Below, piece by piece: positions 7,601-15,063 of a stretch of 15,565 nucleotides of DNA. The stretch covers positions 1 to 15,565 of the forward strand of contig JANQGE010000073.1 of NCBI GenBank assembly GCA_028277485.1. The letters are read 5' to 3'. Position 1 is the stretch's first letter. Every line of letters starts with the position of its first letter. Origin of the DNA: Chlorobium sp. (lineage in GTDB: Bacteria > Bacteroidota > Chlorobiia > Chlorobiales > Chlorobiaceae). A program made the position numbers and the translations under genes. The notes beneath the pieces were generated by a model. It did not search any database, was not told the origin of the DNA, and saw only the letters and a list, made by a program, of their open reading frames with translations.

Positions 7601-7645
7601 TGGTAGTCGAGAATTAGTTTAATTAAAAATAAATCCCGCTACCAA
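7600..7645 (-). promoter_or_regulatory. 5'-UTR hairpin overlapping the start codon of the CobN-like gene
   Basis: In the minus-strand transcript TTGGTAG (7645-7639) can pair with CTACCAA (7606-7600), the last A being the first base of the ATG. Pairing continues after one bulged base (7607) as CGGGA (7638-7634) with TCTCG (7612-7608, one G-U pair). The loop is AT-rich, about 21 bases. The stem occupies the place where a Shine-Dalgarno would lie, so it could control initiation. No ligand-binding riboswitch consensus is recognisable. The fold is read by eye and not energy-tested. Confidence 0.4.
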
Positions 7646-7716
7646 CATAGCACTTAATTCTGCAAAAAACTTATCGCCCGGAACTATTTAGCCATTCTGC
7701 ACCGCAATTTCACCAT

Positions 7717-7858
7717 GGGCACCTCTATAAATTGTCGTGAGCGCCTTGATTACAAGGCGGCCGGAGCGCAGAAACCAGAGTGTACACGGAGTACATGAGG
7801 ATTTCGAGCACCGACCAACGAAGTAATCAGGGCGCGCAACAAATTAATAGAGGTGCCC
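7717..7858 (+). mobile_element. MITE-like element, subfamily B, intact copy 5
   Basis: A 142-bp element running from GGGCACCTCTATAAATTGTCG to CAAATTAATAGAGGTGCCC. It carries the shared central block (GAAACCAGAGTGTACACGG, then AGTACATGAGGATTTCGAG) and subfamily B arms: GCGCCTTGATTACAAGGCGG on the left, itself a hairpin, and a matching GATTAC arm on the right. Unlike the other complete copies, its flanks (CAT on the left, ATTA on the right) show no convincing target duplication. It lies between comEC and the CobN-like gene, both on the minus strand, 15 bp beyond the comEC stop codon. Confidence 0.88.
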
Positions 7859-7873
7859 ATTATGGGACGTACC

Positions 7874-10060
7874 CTACTTTGTTACGACAATCATCTCCTC
7901 CCGCTTCCCGGCAAGATGCCGAAGCAGTGCCTTGTCCTTTTCCGGCATCCTTACAGAACATAAAGCAACGCACTCCTGAGGGTAGACAGCATCAAGCCAT
8001 GTCTCAAGTTTGCGATACTCATCGACCCCGAACCGTTTCACCATGAACACAACCCTGTCGGGACGACCGCTATCGAGACGCATGAGTGCATCCATCCCGG
8101 CGGCAAGCAGAAGGGATGAGCCATCGCTTCCCCACACCTTCAGGACCTCCTTGTCCGGCCTCACAAGCACGAACGACGGCAGCGTCAGGAGCCTGTCATC
8201 CGAAAGCATGTGGTTCCGGGCATCTATCGCAGCCACAAGAGAGTCCGGCGAGGCAAACTGTACGGCTGCATCGAGCCTGCCGATACCGTAGCGGCGCATC
8301 TGCCTGTTGATCGTTTCCCGGTGATACTTTTTCAAGCCCGAGTCAATCAGAATCGACGAGCCCGGAACAGAACAAAGCAGGGCGGTATCTTTGCCGACAG
8401 AAACCCTTGCAAGAGCAGGAGGAGGACTCTCCGCTTTCAGAACCGGAGTCCAGATAAAGTAATTTGCTGCACAAAAAAGGGTAATGACCATTCCGGATGG
8501 CTTTTGACGATGCAAAAAGTAAAGCGCTGCCGCAATAGCCGTATAGTAAACGGCAACTCCGGCAATATCCGGGCGCATCTGCAGGAAGGCCCAATCCCAG
8601 GAACCAAAATATTCCGTAACCCCGAGAGTCATTTTCGCGAAAAACCATGCGCTCGCGGCAGGATATATAGCCAGTTCCGGAAAGAAAAGATTGAAGACAA
8701 GAGCCGGAAGCATAGCATAGAGCATGCAGCTCACAAGAAACACAACCGGCAGATTGGCGAGAAGTCCGGCGAGAGAAAATGTCCCGAAAAACCAGGCGAT
8801 AACCGGCGACACCCCGATGATTGCCGCAAAGCTGACGCTGAAAGCTTTCCATAAGGGCCTGAAAACCGCTTCCGCTATGCCGCCCCATTTCGAAGAAGGC
8901 GAACTGAGCACCGGATAAAGCAGGATAATTGCCGCCACTGCGGCATTTGTCATCAGAAATCCGGCACTGAAGAGTTCAAGCGGGTCAAAAGACAGCAGCA
9001 GCAGATCAGCGGCAGCAAGCGAGTTCAGAGGAAAGGATTGCCTTCCCAAAACAGAGCCGCCTATCAAAACAACCGCCATAAGTGAGGCTCTCCTGACAGA
9101 CGGAGCGTTTCCTGTTACAGAACAATACACCAGCAGCACCAGTGCAATAAGCAACCATACGACCCATTTTCCGGTCACGGTTGTCCTAAACCTCTGCAGT
9201 AGAACCAGAATTGCAACGACAAGCAAACCAACATGCAGGCCTGAAATAGCAAGTACATGGGCAGTTCCCGCAGCCTGAAACCGCCGGTACACCTCCCTGT
9301 CGAGCAACTCCCTCTCACCGAGAAAAATCCCTTTGAAAAACTGCCGCTCATGACCTGGCGGGACCAGCTCATCGATACTCCCCGAAAGGTAGTGCCTGAC
9401 AGGACGGACAAGAAAAGCCTCGAAAAAATCATTTCGGTCAATACCATAGTTCCGCATTAACCACGGACCGGGGCAGAAAAGTTCGGCATGAACCCCCTGT
9501 TTCCAGTAATACTGGTGCGCGTCGAAATCCCCTGGATTCTGTGCATCAGAAATCAGAACCGGTCGCCCCCTGATCCTGATCATATCCCCTGGCTCAACCT
9601 CTGGCTTCTCGCCCTCACGCAGCCGCAGGAAAACCCTGACCTTCCCGGACGTTTCCCGGGTTTCACCACCTGAAAACACCTCCCTTACGTCAAGAACCCA
9701 CCCGGCTCCTTTTGCGGAAAAGCGGGGCTTCGATACAACTTTCCCGTAAAGCAGCACCTCTTTGTCAAGCCAGTTGAGCACGGTATCCGAAGGAAGGTAC
9801 CTGTAAGAATATTCCGCATAGGCGCCAAAACCACAGAAAACAAAAAGGTTGTAAACCGCAATCACGGCACCGGACAGGCGGCGTTCGGAATCGGATTTTC
9901 TCAGGCCGAACGTCAGCATAGCGCACAGCAGCGCAAAGCACACAAGGGAGGCTGCGACCCAATAGAAAACAGGGAGTGAAGCATATACCCCCACAGTTAT
10001 TCCCGCACAAACAAAAACAAGCAGGCGTACTGCTGGGTAAGGAGATAAAAGGCTCGCCAT
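7874..10060 (-). CDS. comEC: ComEC/Rec2-family competence membrane protein with degenerate C-terminal domain
   Basis: A 728-residue polytopic protein of the DNA-uptake channel family. An N-terminal helical pair is followed by a DUF4131-type extracytoplasmic region (about residues 95-200, with VEPGDMIRIRGRP and NPGDFDAHQYYWKQGVHA). The competence domain (about 240-540) carries the signature GTAHVLAISGLHVGLL (265-280) and GNAPSVRRASLMA. The C-terminal region (about 545-728) aligns with the metallo-beta-lactamase domain of longer ComEC proteins: ILIDSG at 570-575, then RRYGIGRLDAAV. Where the metal-binding HxHxDH motif should follow, the sequence reads QFASPDSLVAAID (601-613), so the nuclease-like site is lost. 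The channel function should remain, importing single-stranded DNA into the cytoplasm. It is divergent from metF, with 76 bp between the starts. Confidence 0.9.
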   Translation of the reverse strand: MASLLSPYPAVRLLVFVCAGITVGVYASLPVFYWVAASLVCFALLCAMLTFGLRKSDSERRLSGAVIAVYNLFVFCGFGAYAEYSYRYLPSDTVLNWLDKEVLLYGKVVSKPRFSAKGAGWVLDVREVFSGGETRETSGKVRVFLRLREGEKPEVEPGDMIRIRGRPVLISDAQNPGDFDAHQYYWKQGVHAELFCPGPWLMRNYGIDRNDFFEAFLVRPVRHYLSGSIDELVPPGHERQFFKGIFLGERELLDREVYRRFQAAGTAHVLAISGLHVGLLVVAILVLLQRFRTTVTGKWVVWLLIALVLLVYCSVTGNAPSVRRASLMAVVLIGGSVLGRQSFPLNSLAAADLLLLSFDPLELFSAGFLMTNAAVAAIILLYPVLSSPSSKWGGIAEAVFRPLWKAFSVSFAAIIGVSPVIAWFFGTFSLAGLLANLPVVFLVSCMLYAMLPALVFNLFFPELAIYPAASAWFFAKMTLGVTEYFGSWDWAFLQMRPDIAGVAVYYTAIAAALYFLHRQKPSGMVITLFCAANYFIWTPVLKAESPPPALARVSVGKDTALLCSVPGSSILIDSGLKKYHRETINRQMRRYGIGRLDAAVQFASPDSLVAAIDARNHMLSDDRLLTLPSFVLVRPDKEVLKVWGSDGSSLLLAAGMDALMRLDSGRPDRVVFMVKRFGVDEYRKLETWLDAVYPQECVALCSVRMPEKDKALLRHLAGKREEMIVVTK

Positions 10061-10136
10061 AACCAGAATCGGACTATAGGTTGTGCTTAGTTTTGTATAT
10101 TATTTCTTCTTACATCGACGCAAAACAGCACACTGC

Positions 10137-11018
10137 ATGTTAGTAAAAGAGATTCTCAGCTCAGCCTCCAAACCTGTATTCAGTTTTGAGTTTTTCCCAC
10201 CCAAAAAAACCGAAGACTGGAGCAAGCTTTTTCACACTATTTCCGAACTTGTACCTCTCAACCCGTCGTATGTCAGCGTAACATATGGCGCAGGCGGATC
10301 AACCCGCAGCCGCACACATGACCTGGTGACAAAAATCCAGAGAGAAACCGGTTTTACCGTTGTCTCTCACCTGACCTGCATCTGTTCAGGAAAAGAGGAA
10401 ATACTGCATATCCTTGAAGATTACATCAAACAAGGAATCACCAACGTACTGGCCCTTCGCGGTGATTTACCGCCGGGAATCGCTTCTTATGAAGAAGCGA
10501 CAAAAGATTTCCCGCATGCCATAGACCTGGTACGATTTATTGTTGAAAACTTCCCCGATATGGGAGTTGGCATCGCCGGATTTCCCGAGGGTCACCCGCA
10601 GACACCCAACAGGCTGAAAGAGATCGAATACCTTAAGGAAAAAGTTGATGCCGGAGCAGACTACATTGTCACACAGCTGTTCTTCGACAACCGGGACTTT
10701 CTTGATTTCGTAGATCGGTGCACTCTTGCGGGAATAACCGTCCCCATCATACCGGGGATCATGCCGGTAACCACCAAAAAAGGATTGCTCAGAATGTCAG
10801 AGCTTGCACTCGGTGCCCGAATTCCTGCAATACTGCTTAAAAAAGTGCTGGAAGCACCACATGATGCAGAAGTGGCAAAAATAGGGGTTGAATGGGCTAC
10901 GGAACAAGTGCGGAAACTGATCGACAACAACATCAAGGGCATTCACTTCTACACCCTTAACAACGCCGAAGCAACCAGACAAATATTCCAGAATATATCA
11001 AAAACCCGAAAAGCCTGA
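10137..11018 (+). CDS. metF: 5,10-methylenetetrahydrofolate reductase
   Basis: A 293-residue flavoprotein of the MetF family, which reduces 5,10-methylene-THF to 5-methyl-THF for methionine synthesis in the cytoplasm. Visible family motifs are FSFEFFPPKK (residues 15-24, with the catalytic Glu at 18), VSVTYGAGGSTR (46-57), SHLTC (77-81), LALRGDLPPG (105-114, with the flavin-contacting Asp at 110), AGFPEGHP (147-154) and TQLFFDN further on. Length is normal for a bacterial TIM-barrel MetF without a regulatory domain. I place the start at the ATG giving MLVKEILSSASKPVF; an upstream in-frame GTG at 10083 would add 18 residues unlike the family. It is convergent with lysA, about 80 bp away. No Shine-Dalgarno is obvious. 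Confidence 0.95.
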   Translation: MLVKEILSSASKPVFSFEFFPPKKTEDWSKLFHTISELVPLNPSYVSVTYGAGGSTRSRTHDLVTKIQRETGFTVVSHLTCICSGKEEILHILEDYIKQGITNVLALRGDLPPGIASYEEATKDFPHAIDLVRFIVENFPDMGVGIAGFPEGHPQTPNRLKEIEYLKEKVDAGADYIVTQLFFDNRDFLDFVDRCTLAGITVPIIPGIMPVTTKKGLLRMSELALGARIPAILLKKVLEAPHDAEVAKIGVEWATEQVRKLIDNNIKGIHFYTLNNAEATRQIFQNISKTRKA

Positions 11019-11025
11019 CCGCCGG

Positions 11026-11041
11026 ATGGTTTGACAACCAT
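11026..11041. terminator. small hairpin between the convergent metF and lysA genes
   Basis: ATGGTT (11026-11031) and AACCAT (11036-11041) can form a six-base stem with a four-base loop, eight bases after the metF stop codon. No T tract follows, so at best it is a weak or factor-assisted terminator. Confidence 0.25.
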
Positions 11042-11099
11042 TGCGCTTCTTGTTCCCGATCTCCGATCCCACAGCGTCATGACACTTGTCACACAACCC

Positions 11100-12353
11100 T
11101 CAGAGCACTTCGTTTTGCACAAGTTGTTCAAAGGTGTCCCTCTTTCGGATAAGCCTTGCCTCGTCACCATCAACCATAACTTCCGCGGGACGCAGACGAC
11201 CGTTATAGTTGTTGCTCATTACCGAAGCGTATGCGCCCGCCGAAAGGATAGCGAGAAGCTCTCCCTCCTCTACCCTGTCAACGGTTCTTTCTCTGGCGAA
11301 AAAGTCTCCTGACTCACATACCGGGCCAACAATGTCTGCAACCATTACTGAGTCATGCTGGTGAACTGCAACAATTTCATGGTACGACTGGTACAGAGCC
11401 GGCCGGATAAGTTCGGTCATTCCTGCATCAACGATAACGAATTCTTTTCCCGCATGGTTACGCTTCTTGTACAAAACCTTCGTAAGCAAAACCGCAGAGT
11501 TTGCCGTGATAAACCTGCCCGGCTCGAAAAGTATTGTTGCATCGGTCTTCTCAAGCAATGGAACCAGTTTGTCCGCAAAATGCTCGATCGGCGTTGCGGG
11601 TCTCTGCGGTTCATAGGCAACCGGAAATCCGCCGCCTACATCGAAGTACCGGATAGCAAACCCGGCTGTGCGCGCTGCCGTAAGCACATCAAGAAGCTTT
11701 TCCGTTGCTGCCTGATAAAACTCCGTATCGAAAATCTGTGACCCGATATGCATGTCGAGGCCGGTCAGCTCAACATGCTCCATAGTATGGATCATGGCGA
11801 ACACGTTGTCCAGGTCAGCCTCGTCGATACCGAACTTTTCCTTGCTGTCCCCGGTGTTAATATAGGGATGGGTCTCGGCCATCACATTTGGATTGATACG
11901 GATTCCCACGGACGCCCTCACTCCAAGACGTCCTGCAATCTCATCGATCACGCACAGCTCGGATGACGATTCCGCCTTGAGCATCAGGACACCTGACCTG
12001 ATACCGTATTCTATATCGTCAGCGGTTTTCCCCACACCGGCCATAATGATTCTCTCCGGCTTAACGCCGGCCTGAAGTGCCCGGTACAACTCCCCGCCCG
12101 AATTGACATCGCATCCGCAACCCCTTTCGGCAAGGGTCCGGATAACATGGAGGTTGAAATTCGCCTTAACCGAATAAAAGGTAAAATGATCCAACCCTGA
12201 AAAAGCTTTTTCAAATGCCTCGTACTGGTTGACAAGGCTGTTGCGGCTGACCACAAACAGAGGTGTCCCATACTTGTCCGCCAGTTTTTCAAGAGAGACT
12301 CCTTCACAACACAATGTCCCGTCACAAACGGGAAATAATTTACTGTCTAACAC
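11100..12353 (-). CDS. lysA: diaminopimelate decarboxylase
   Basis: A 417-residue PLP enzyme of the fold-III decarboxylase family. It converts meso-diaminopimelate to L-lysine in the last step of lysine synthesis, in the cytoplasm. The PLP-binding lysine is in FYSVKAN (Lys63). Other motifs are HIGSQI (202-207), the phosphate-binding DVGGGFP (238-244), EPGRFI (277-282), the active-site CESGD (346-350) and GAYASVMSNNYNGR (373-386). All expected catalytic residues are present and the length is typical. The start is GTG; no in-frame ATG fits the family N-terminus. Its 5' leader, shared as a divergent intergenic region with rpmG, holds a perfect hairpin at 12383-12397. Confidence 0.96.
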   Translation of the reverse strand: MLDSKLFPVCDGTLCCEGVSLEKLADKYGTPLFVVSRNSLVNQYEAFEKAFSGLDHFTFYSVKANFNLHVIRTLAERGCGCDVNSGGELYRALQAGVKPERIIMAGVGKTADDIEYGIRSGVLMLKAESSSELCVIDEIAGRLGVRASVGIRINPNVMAETHPYINTGDSKEKFGIDEADLDNVFAMIHTMEHVELTGLDMHIGSQIFDTEFYQAATEKLLDVLTAARTAGFAIRYFDVGGGFPVAYEPQRPATPIEHFADKLVPLLEKTDATILFEPGRFITANSAVLLTKVLYKKRNHAGKEFVIVDAGMTELIRPALYQSYHEIVAVHQHDSVMVADIVGPVCESGDFFARERTVDRVEEGELLAILSAGAYASVMSNNYNGRLRPAEVMVDGDEARLIRKRDTFEQLVQNEVL

Positions 12354-12382
12354 GTTTCAGATGGTTTTAAATACAGCAACAC

Positions 12383-12397
12383 CCCGGTCAGACCGGG
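12383..12397. other. perfect inverted repeat in the lysA leader
   Basis: CCCGGTC and GACCGGG flank a single central base. It lies about 30 bp upstream of the lysA start and about 65 bp upstream of the rpmG -35 box. It could be an operator for either divergent gene or an RNA hairpin in the lysA leader. There is no T tract, so it is not a standard terminator. Confidence 0.35.
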
Positions 12398-12462
12398 ATG
12401 CTTCCGAAGAATTAATTCAAGTGCATAAAGTAGCTGTTATCCTTCTGCCAAGCAAATTCGGC

Positions 12463-12491
12463 TTGCAAAATCAGTGCTGATAGCTTATATT
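12463..12491 (+). promoter_or_regulatory. sigma-70-type promoter of rpmG
   Basis: TTGCAA (12463-12468), a 17-base spacer and TATATT (12486-12491) match the housekeeping consensus well and lie 32 bases before the rpmG start codon. Transcription should start near 12498. The GAGG of the ribosome site follows at about 12515-12518. Confidence 0.7.
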
Positions 12492-12523
12492 GGCACCTCT
12501 TTATAACCAATCACGAGGTACCG

Positions 12524-12703
12524 ATGGCAAAAAAAGAAAACCGGGTAATTGTCACCCTTGAGTGCACCGAAGCAAGAAAAGAGGGTCTGACCCCGTCAAG
12601 GTACACAACGACAAAAAACAAGAAAAATCACACGGAACGTCTGGTTCTCAAGAAGTACAACCCGCACCTTAAGAGACACACCCCGCACAAGGAAATCAAG
12701 TAA
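12524..12703 (+). CDS. rpmG: 50S ribosomal protein L33
   Basis: A 59-residue basic protein, MAKKENRVIVTLECTEARK onward, ending RHTPHKEIK. The motifs VTLECTEA, TTKNKKNHTERL and KKYNP are typical of bacterial L33, a component of the large ribosomal subunit near the E site. Only one Cys is present, so this is the zinc-free (C-minus) form, not the CxxC/CxxC form. A GAGG ribosome site lies about five bases before the ATG, and a strong promoter lies just upstream. A leucine tRNA gene follows 67 bp downstream and may share the transcript. Confidence 0.95.
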   Translation: MAKKENRVIVTLECTEARKEGLTPSRYTTTKNKKNHTERLVLKKYNPHLKRHTPHKEIK

Positions 12704-12770
12704 GCTGATTTTTGGCAAAATCCGCAAAAAGATTTTATTTAGAGTAATTGGGGAAAGCCAAAAAGTTATT

Positions 12771-12852
12771 GCCCGAATGGCGGAATTGGTAGACGCACTC
12801 GTTTCAGGGGCGAGCGCCGCAAGGTGTAGGAGTTCGAATCTCCTTTCGGGCA
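12771..12852 (+). tRNA. tRNA-Leu (anticodon CAG)
   Basis: The acceptor strands GCCCGAA (12771-12777) and TTCGGGC (12845-12851) pair fully, with discriminator A at 12852. The D arm contains GGTAGACGC. The anticodon stem CTCGT/GCGAG encloses the loop TTCAGGG, so the anticodon is CAG and reads CUG. A long variable arm (CGCCGCAAGGTGT) identifies the class II leucine type, and the T arm is AGGAG TTCGAAT CTCCT. CCA is not encoded. A possible weak -35 (TTGGCA at 12712) lies upstream, but co-transcription with rpmG is equally possible. Confidence 0.97.
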
Positions 12853-12947
12853 CTAAAAAGCCGAAAAAAGCCACTATGTACAATACTATACTTGGAGATG
12901 CAACTCACAAGTTCTCCTCGATCCCCACAGACACGAATATACATCAT

Positions 12948-12974
12948 GCACCTTTTTGCGGAGGTGCTTTTTTT
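12948..12974 (+). terminator. rho-independent terminator after tRNA-Leu
   Basis: GCACCT (12948-12953) and AGGTGC (12962-12967) form a six-base stem with loop TTTTGCGG, followed by seven T residues. It ends the rpmG/tRNA transcript about 95 bp beyond the tRNA. It also lies only 29 bp before the GTG start of the next gene. Confidence 0.75.
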
Positions 12975-13003
12975 GTTTTTCCAAAATTTAAACATCAGCT
13001 GTA

Positions 13004-13813
13004 GTGGACCATACAAAAATCAACCTTATTGTTCGTCTGCAACATCTCGACAACCAAATCGAAAACATAGAAAGCCTTCAAAAAGGACTCCCGGAAGAAA
13101 TCGAAGCGCTTCGAGAGGACATTACCTTCATTACCCGTCAGATCGAAGCACGCGAAAAAATCTCCGAAGAGTACCGCAAAACCCGAGAGAGACTCAACAA
13201 AACGATTGAAAACTGCAAAGCAAAGATCAAAAGCTTCAAGGACAAGCAGACCTTGGCAAGAAACAACAAGGAGTATGATGCCCTCTCAAAGCAGATTGAA
13301 TACGAAGAAAAAGAAATAGCACAGGCCGAAATCCAGCTGCAGGATATTTCGCATAACGAAGAAAAAGCCGAAGAATTGCAGGACCAGGGTCGTCAGTTGA
13401 TCGCCGAAAACCGTTACGATGAGATCTCCGAAGATATGATGCCAAACGATGTTCTCGCCCAGCAGCTCGATGACCTTAAAAAACAGGCCAAGCAGAAACA
13501 GGAAGAACTTGAAAGTATCGTCGTTGAAACATCCGGAGCAGTCAGCACTCTGAAAGAAAAAATCACTGTACAGAGAAAAATCGTTGAGGCAGAAGCAAAG
13601 CGCCTGCTTTCCAAATATGACCACCTTAAAAACGGGAACATCCAGAACGCCGTCGTAAAGCTGCATCGCCATGCATGTTCCGGCTGTAATACCCGTGTGC
13701 CGACCAACCGCCACACACTTATCGTTCAAGGCGGGTTTTACCTCTGCGAATCCTGTGGTCGCATTGTTGTTCACGAAAAACTTTTTGAAGAAGCGGCTTC
13801 TGAAAACAATTAG
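13004..13813 (+). CDS. coiled-coil zinc-ribbon protein (DUF164/zf-RING_7 type)
   Basis: A 269-residue protein. Residues about 8-205 are almost all charged heptad-type helix (for example RQIEAREKISEEYRKTRERL), forming long antiparallel coiled coils. The C-terminus is a four-cysteine zinc ribbon: CSGC at 225-228 and CESC at 248-251. An RNNKEYDAL motif (86-94) lies in the helical hairpin, as is typical of this family, which includes Helicobacter HP0958/FlgZ and chlamydial CdsZ. In most bacteria the role is unclear; nucleic-acid binding or chaperone activity has been proposed. It starts with GTG, the only plausible start because the next Met is near residue 144. The Shine-Dalgarno is weak. A strong terminator lies just upstream, so its own promoter must be very close or overlap that hairpin. 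It precedes rnpB. Confidence 0.85.
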   Translation: MDHTKINLIVRLQHLDNQIENIESLQKGLPEEIEALREDITFITRQIEAREKISEEYRKTRERLNKTIENCKAKIKSFKDKQTLARNNKEYDALSKQIEYEEKEIAQAEIQLQDISHNEEKAEELQDQGRQLIAENRYDEISEDMMPNDVLAQQLDDLKKQAKQKQEELESIVVETSGAVSTLKEKITVQRKIVEAEAKRLLSKYDHLKNGNIQNAVVKLHRHACSGCNTRVPTNRHTLIVQGGFYLCESCGRIVVHEKLFEEAASENN

Positions 13814-13848
13814 ATGGGCTCCTCAGTTGTCGCACAATAAACCTCTTT

Positions 13849-13873
13849 CTATCCGATTCAACCGCGCGGATAG
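13849..13873. repeat. inverted repeat downstream of the zinc-ribbon gene
   Basis: CTATCCG (13849-13855) pairs with CGGATAG (13867-13873) across an 11-base loop, 33 bp past the stop codon. It has no T tract. The surroundings (CCTCTTTCTATCCGATTCAA, then GGATAGAGGCACCC) resemble the two termini of the MITE-like elements brought together, so it may be a decayed remnant, a transcription end, or both. Confidence 0.35.
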
Positions 13874-13928
13874 AGGCACCCTTACACCCTTTCTTTACAG
13901 GCCTATCATACGAGATGCAACTCATTAC

Positions 13929-13957
13929 TTGTAAAACCTGTTGTATCTTGGTAAATA
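13929..13957 (+). promoter_or_regulatory. probable rnpB promoter
   Basis: TTGTAA (13929-13934) and TAAATA (13952-13957) are separated by 17 bases. A start about seven bases downstream would fall at 13964-13965, where the P1 helix of the RNA begins. The -10 box is a poor match to consensus; the position is the main support. Confidence 0.45.
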
Positions 13958-13964
13958 TCCGTTT

Positions 13965-14356
13965 ACTGAAACCAAAGCGTGCAGTCGCCGTCCGTCTTCA
14001 GGACAGATGGAGGAAAGTCCGAACATCAAAGGACAGGGTGCCGGTCAAGAGCTTTTACTCAAGACCGGGGGCAGTGGCGCAAGCCTCCTGCAACAGACAG
14101 TGCAACAGAAAGAAAACCGCCCCTGATGATTTCCGGGGTAAGGGTGAAAAGGGGGTGTAAGAGACCACCAGACACATCAGTAATGGTGTGTGCTATGAAA
14201 ACCTCCCCGATGCAAGGCTGAATAGGGAAGCTTTTCCGCAAGGAAAAAGAGTGGTCCGTTCAATTTACGAGTTTCCGGGTGAGCCGCATCAGATAAATGA
14301 CTGCAACTTTACCGTACGGTAAGGAACAGAATTCGGCTTACAGCTTTGGTTTCAGT
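13965..14356 (+). ncRNA. rnpB: RNase P RNA component (bacterial type A)
   Basis: This is the catalytic RNA that trims 5' leaders from pre-tRNAs. The universal 5' core GGAGGAAAGTCCGAACATC is at 14009-14027 and the 3' core ACAGAATTCGGCTTA at 14326-14340; together they form helix P4. The ends pair in a perfect 14-bp P1 helix: ACTGAAACCAAAGC (13965-13978) with GCTTTGGTTTCAGT (14343-14356). The length of about 390 nt suits the ancestral type A. P1 is followed by TTCTTT, which may act as a weak terminator, and then at once by a repeat element (14364), so any longer native terminator is now displaced. Short ORFs inside this region are spurious. Confidence 0.95.
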
Positions 14357-14363
14357 TTCTTTA

Positions 14364-14499
14364 GGGCACCTCTATAAATTGTCGCGAGCGCTACGAGGCG
14401 AACGGAGCGCAGAAACCGGAGTGTACACGTAGTACATGAGGATTTCGAGTACCGATCAACCAAGTAATCATGGTGCGCAGCAAATTAATAGAGGTAGCC
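14364..14499 (+). mobile_element. MITE-like element, subfamily B, copy 6
   Basis: A 136-bp copy running from GGGCACCTCTATAAATTGTCG to AATTAATAGAGGTAGCC. It has the common central block but a shortened left arm (GCGCTACGAGGCG). The right terminus differs from the usual GGTGCCC. TTTA at 14360-14363 is repeated at 14500-14503, a 4-bp direct repeat; the right copy includes the stop codon of the DUF456 gene. It lies eight bases after the RNase P RNA. Confidence 0.85.
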
Positions 14500-14500
14500 T

Positions 14501-14986
14501 TTATAAAAACCTTGCCAATACAAACACCCCGACCATAATAAAAACAATAGCAATCTTGGCCGCCGTACCGGCAACAAGGCCTATCCAGGCGCCGATCCCC
14601 GCACGTCCGGCTGCAGGCAGATCACGCCGGACAAGCAATTCACCTGCAACGGCCCCGATAAACGGGCCGGCTATAATCCCGGGCAATCCGAAAAACATGC
14701 CGGCTACCGCACCGATAGTTGCACCGATAACAGCGGACTTTCCCGCCCCGAATTTCTTTGCGCCGAGCGCACCGGCGATGAAATCAACACCATAGCCGAG
14801 CAGGCAGAGAAACACCAGAATGACAAGGGTGCCTTGACCGACATAGGCGAACTCTTCAGCCCATGCTGCGACTACCAGCCCGGCAAACACCAGCACGATC
14901 CCAGGAAGAGCGGGGATCACCAGACCGACGATACCCGTAGCAACCAGGATAAGCGCAAGAATCCAGAGAAGCAGAGTACTTGTCAT
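14501..14986 (-). CDS. DUF456 family small membrane protein
   Basis: A 161-residue, strongly hydrophobic protein with about five membrane helices and many Gly/Ala zipper motifs, such as GATGIVGLVIPALPGIVLVF-like stretches near the N-terminus and GATIGAVAGMFFGLPGIIAGP in the middle. GIVGLVIPALPG and the GLPGII-GP repeat are typical of DUF456, whose function is unknown. The start at 14986 gives MTSTLLLWILALILV. The frame stays open for 55 more codons into the repeat element upstream, but that extension is polar and unlike the family. Its TAA stop is formed by the edge of the element at 14364-14499. It faces rnpB convergently. Confidence 0.85.
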   Translation of the reverse strand: MTSTLLLWILALILVATGIVGLVIPALPGIVLVFAGLVVAAWAEEFAYVGQGTLVILVFLCLLGYGVDFIAGALGAKKFGAGKSAVIGATIGAVAGMFFGLPGIIAGPFIGAVAGELLVRRDLPAAGRAGIGAWIGLVAGTAAKIAIVFIMVGVFVLARFL

Positions 14987-15063
14987 AGCCAGTCCAGTTG
15001 TCAGGAAAACAGTTTCATGAAGGGCTCCCGGAGATGAAACCGGTCGCCGGTCTCCATATGCAC

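Noticed and set aside
7601..7716. Cobalamin riboswitch or Fur box upstream of the CobN-like gene
   Set aside because: The 116 bp leader is too short for a B12 riboswitch, lacks its conserved box, and no convincing Fur-type dyad is visible.
8210..8888. Long ORFs in other frames inside comEC (8210-8854 plus, 8343-8888 minus)
   Set aside because: Highly biased compositions typical of shadow frames in a GC-richer gene; the comEC frame is continuous with recognisable motifs.
10083..10136. Upstream GTG start for metF
   Set aside because: The extra 18 residues are unlike MetF N-termini, and the ATG at 10137 gives the usual distance to the FEFFPP motif.
12491..12509. GGCACCTCTTTATAA resembling a repeat terminus before rpmG
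   Set aside because: Only a single half-site, no partner terminus or target duplication; it overlaps the transcription start region of a strong promoter and is probably coincidence.
12895..13924. 13-base identity GAGATGCAACTCA at 12895-12907 and 13912-13924
   Set aside because: A match this short is expected by chance about once in a window of this size, and the flanks differ.
13671..14241. Small ORFs across the rnpB region
   Set aside because: They overlap a well-supported structured RNA or the end of the zinc-ribbon gene and lack ribosome sites.
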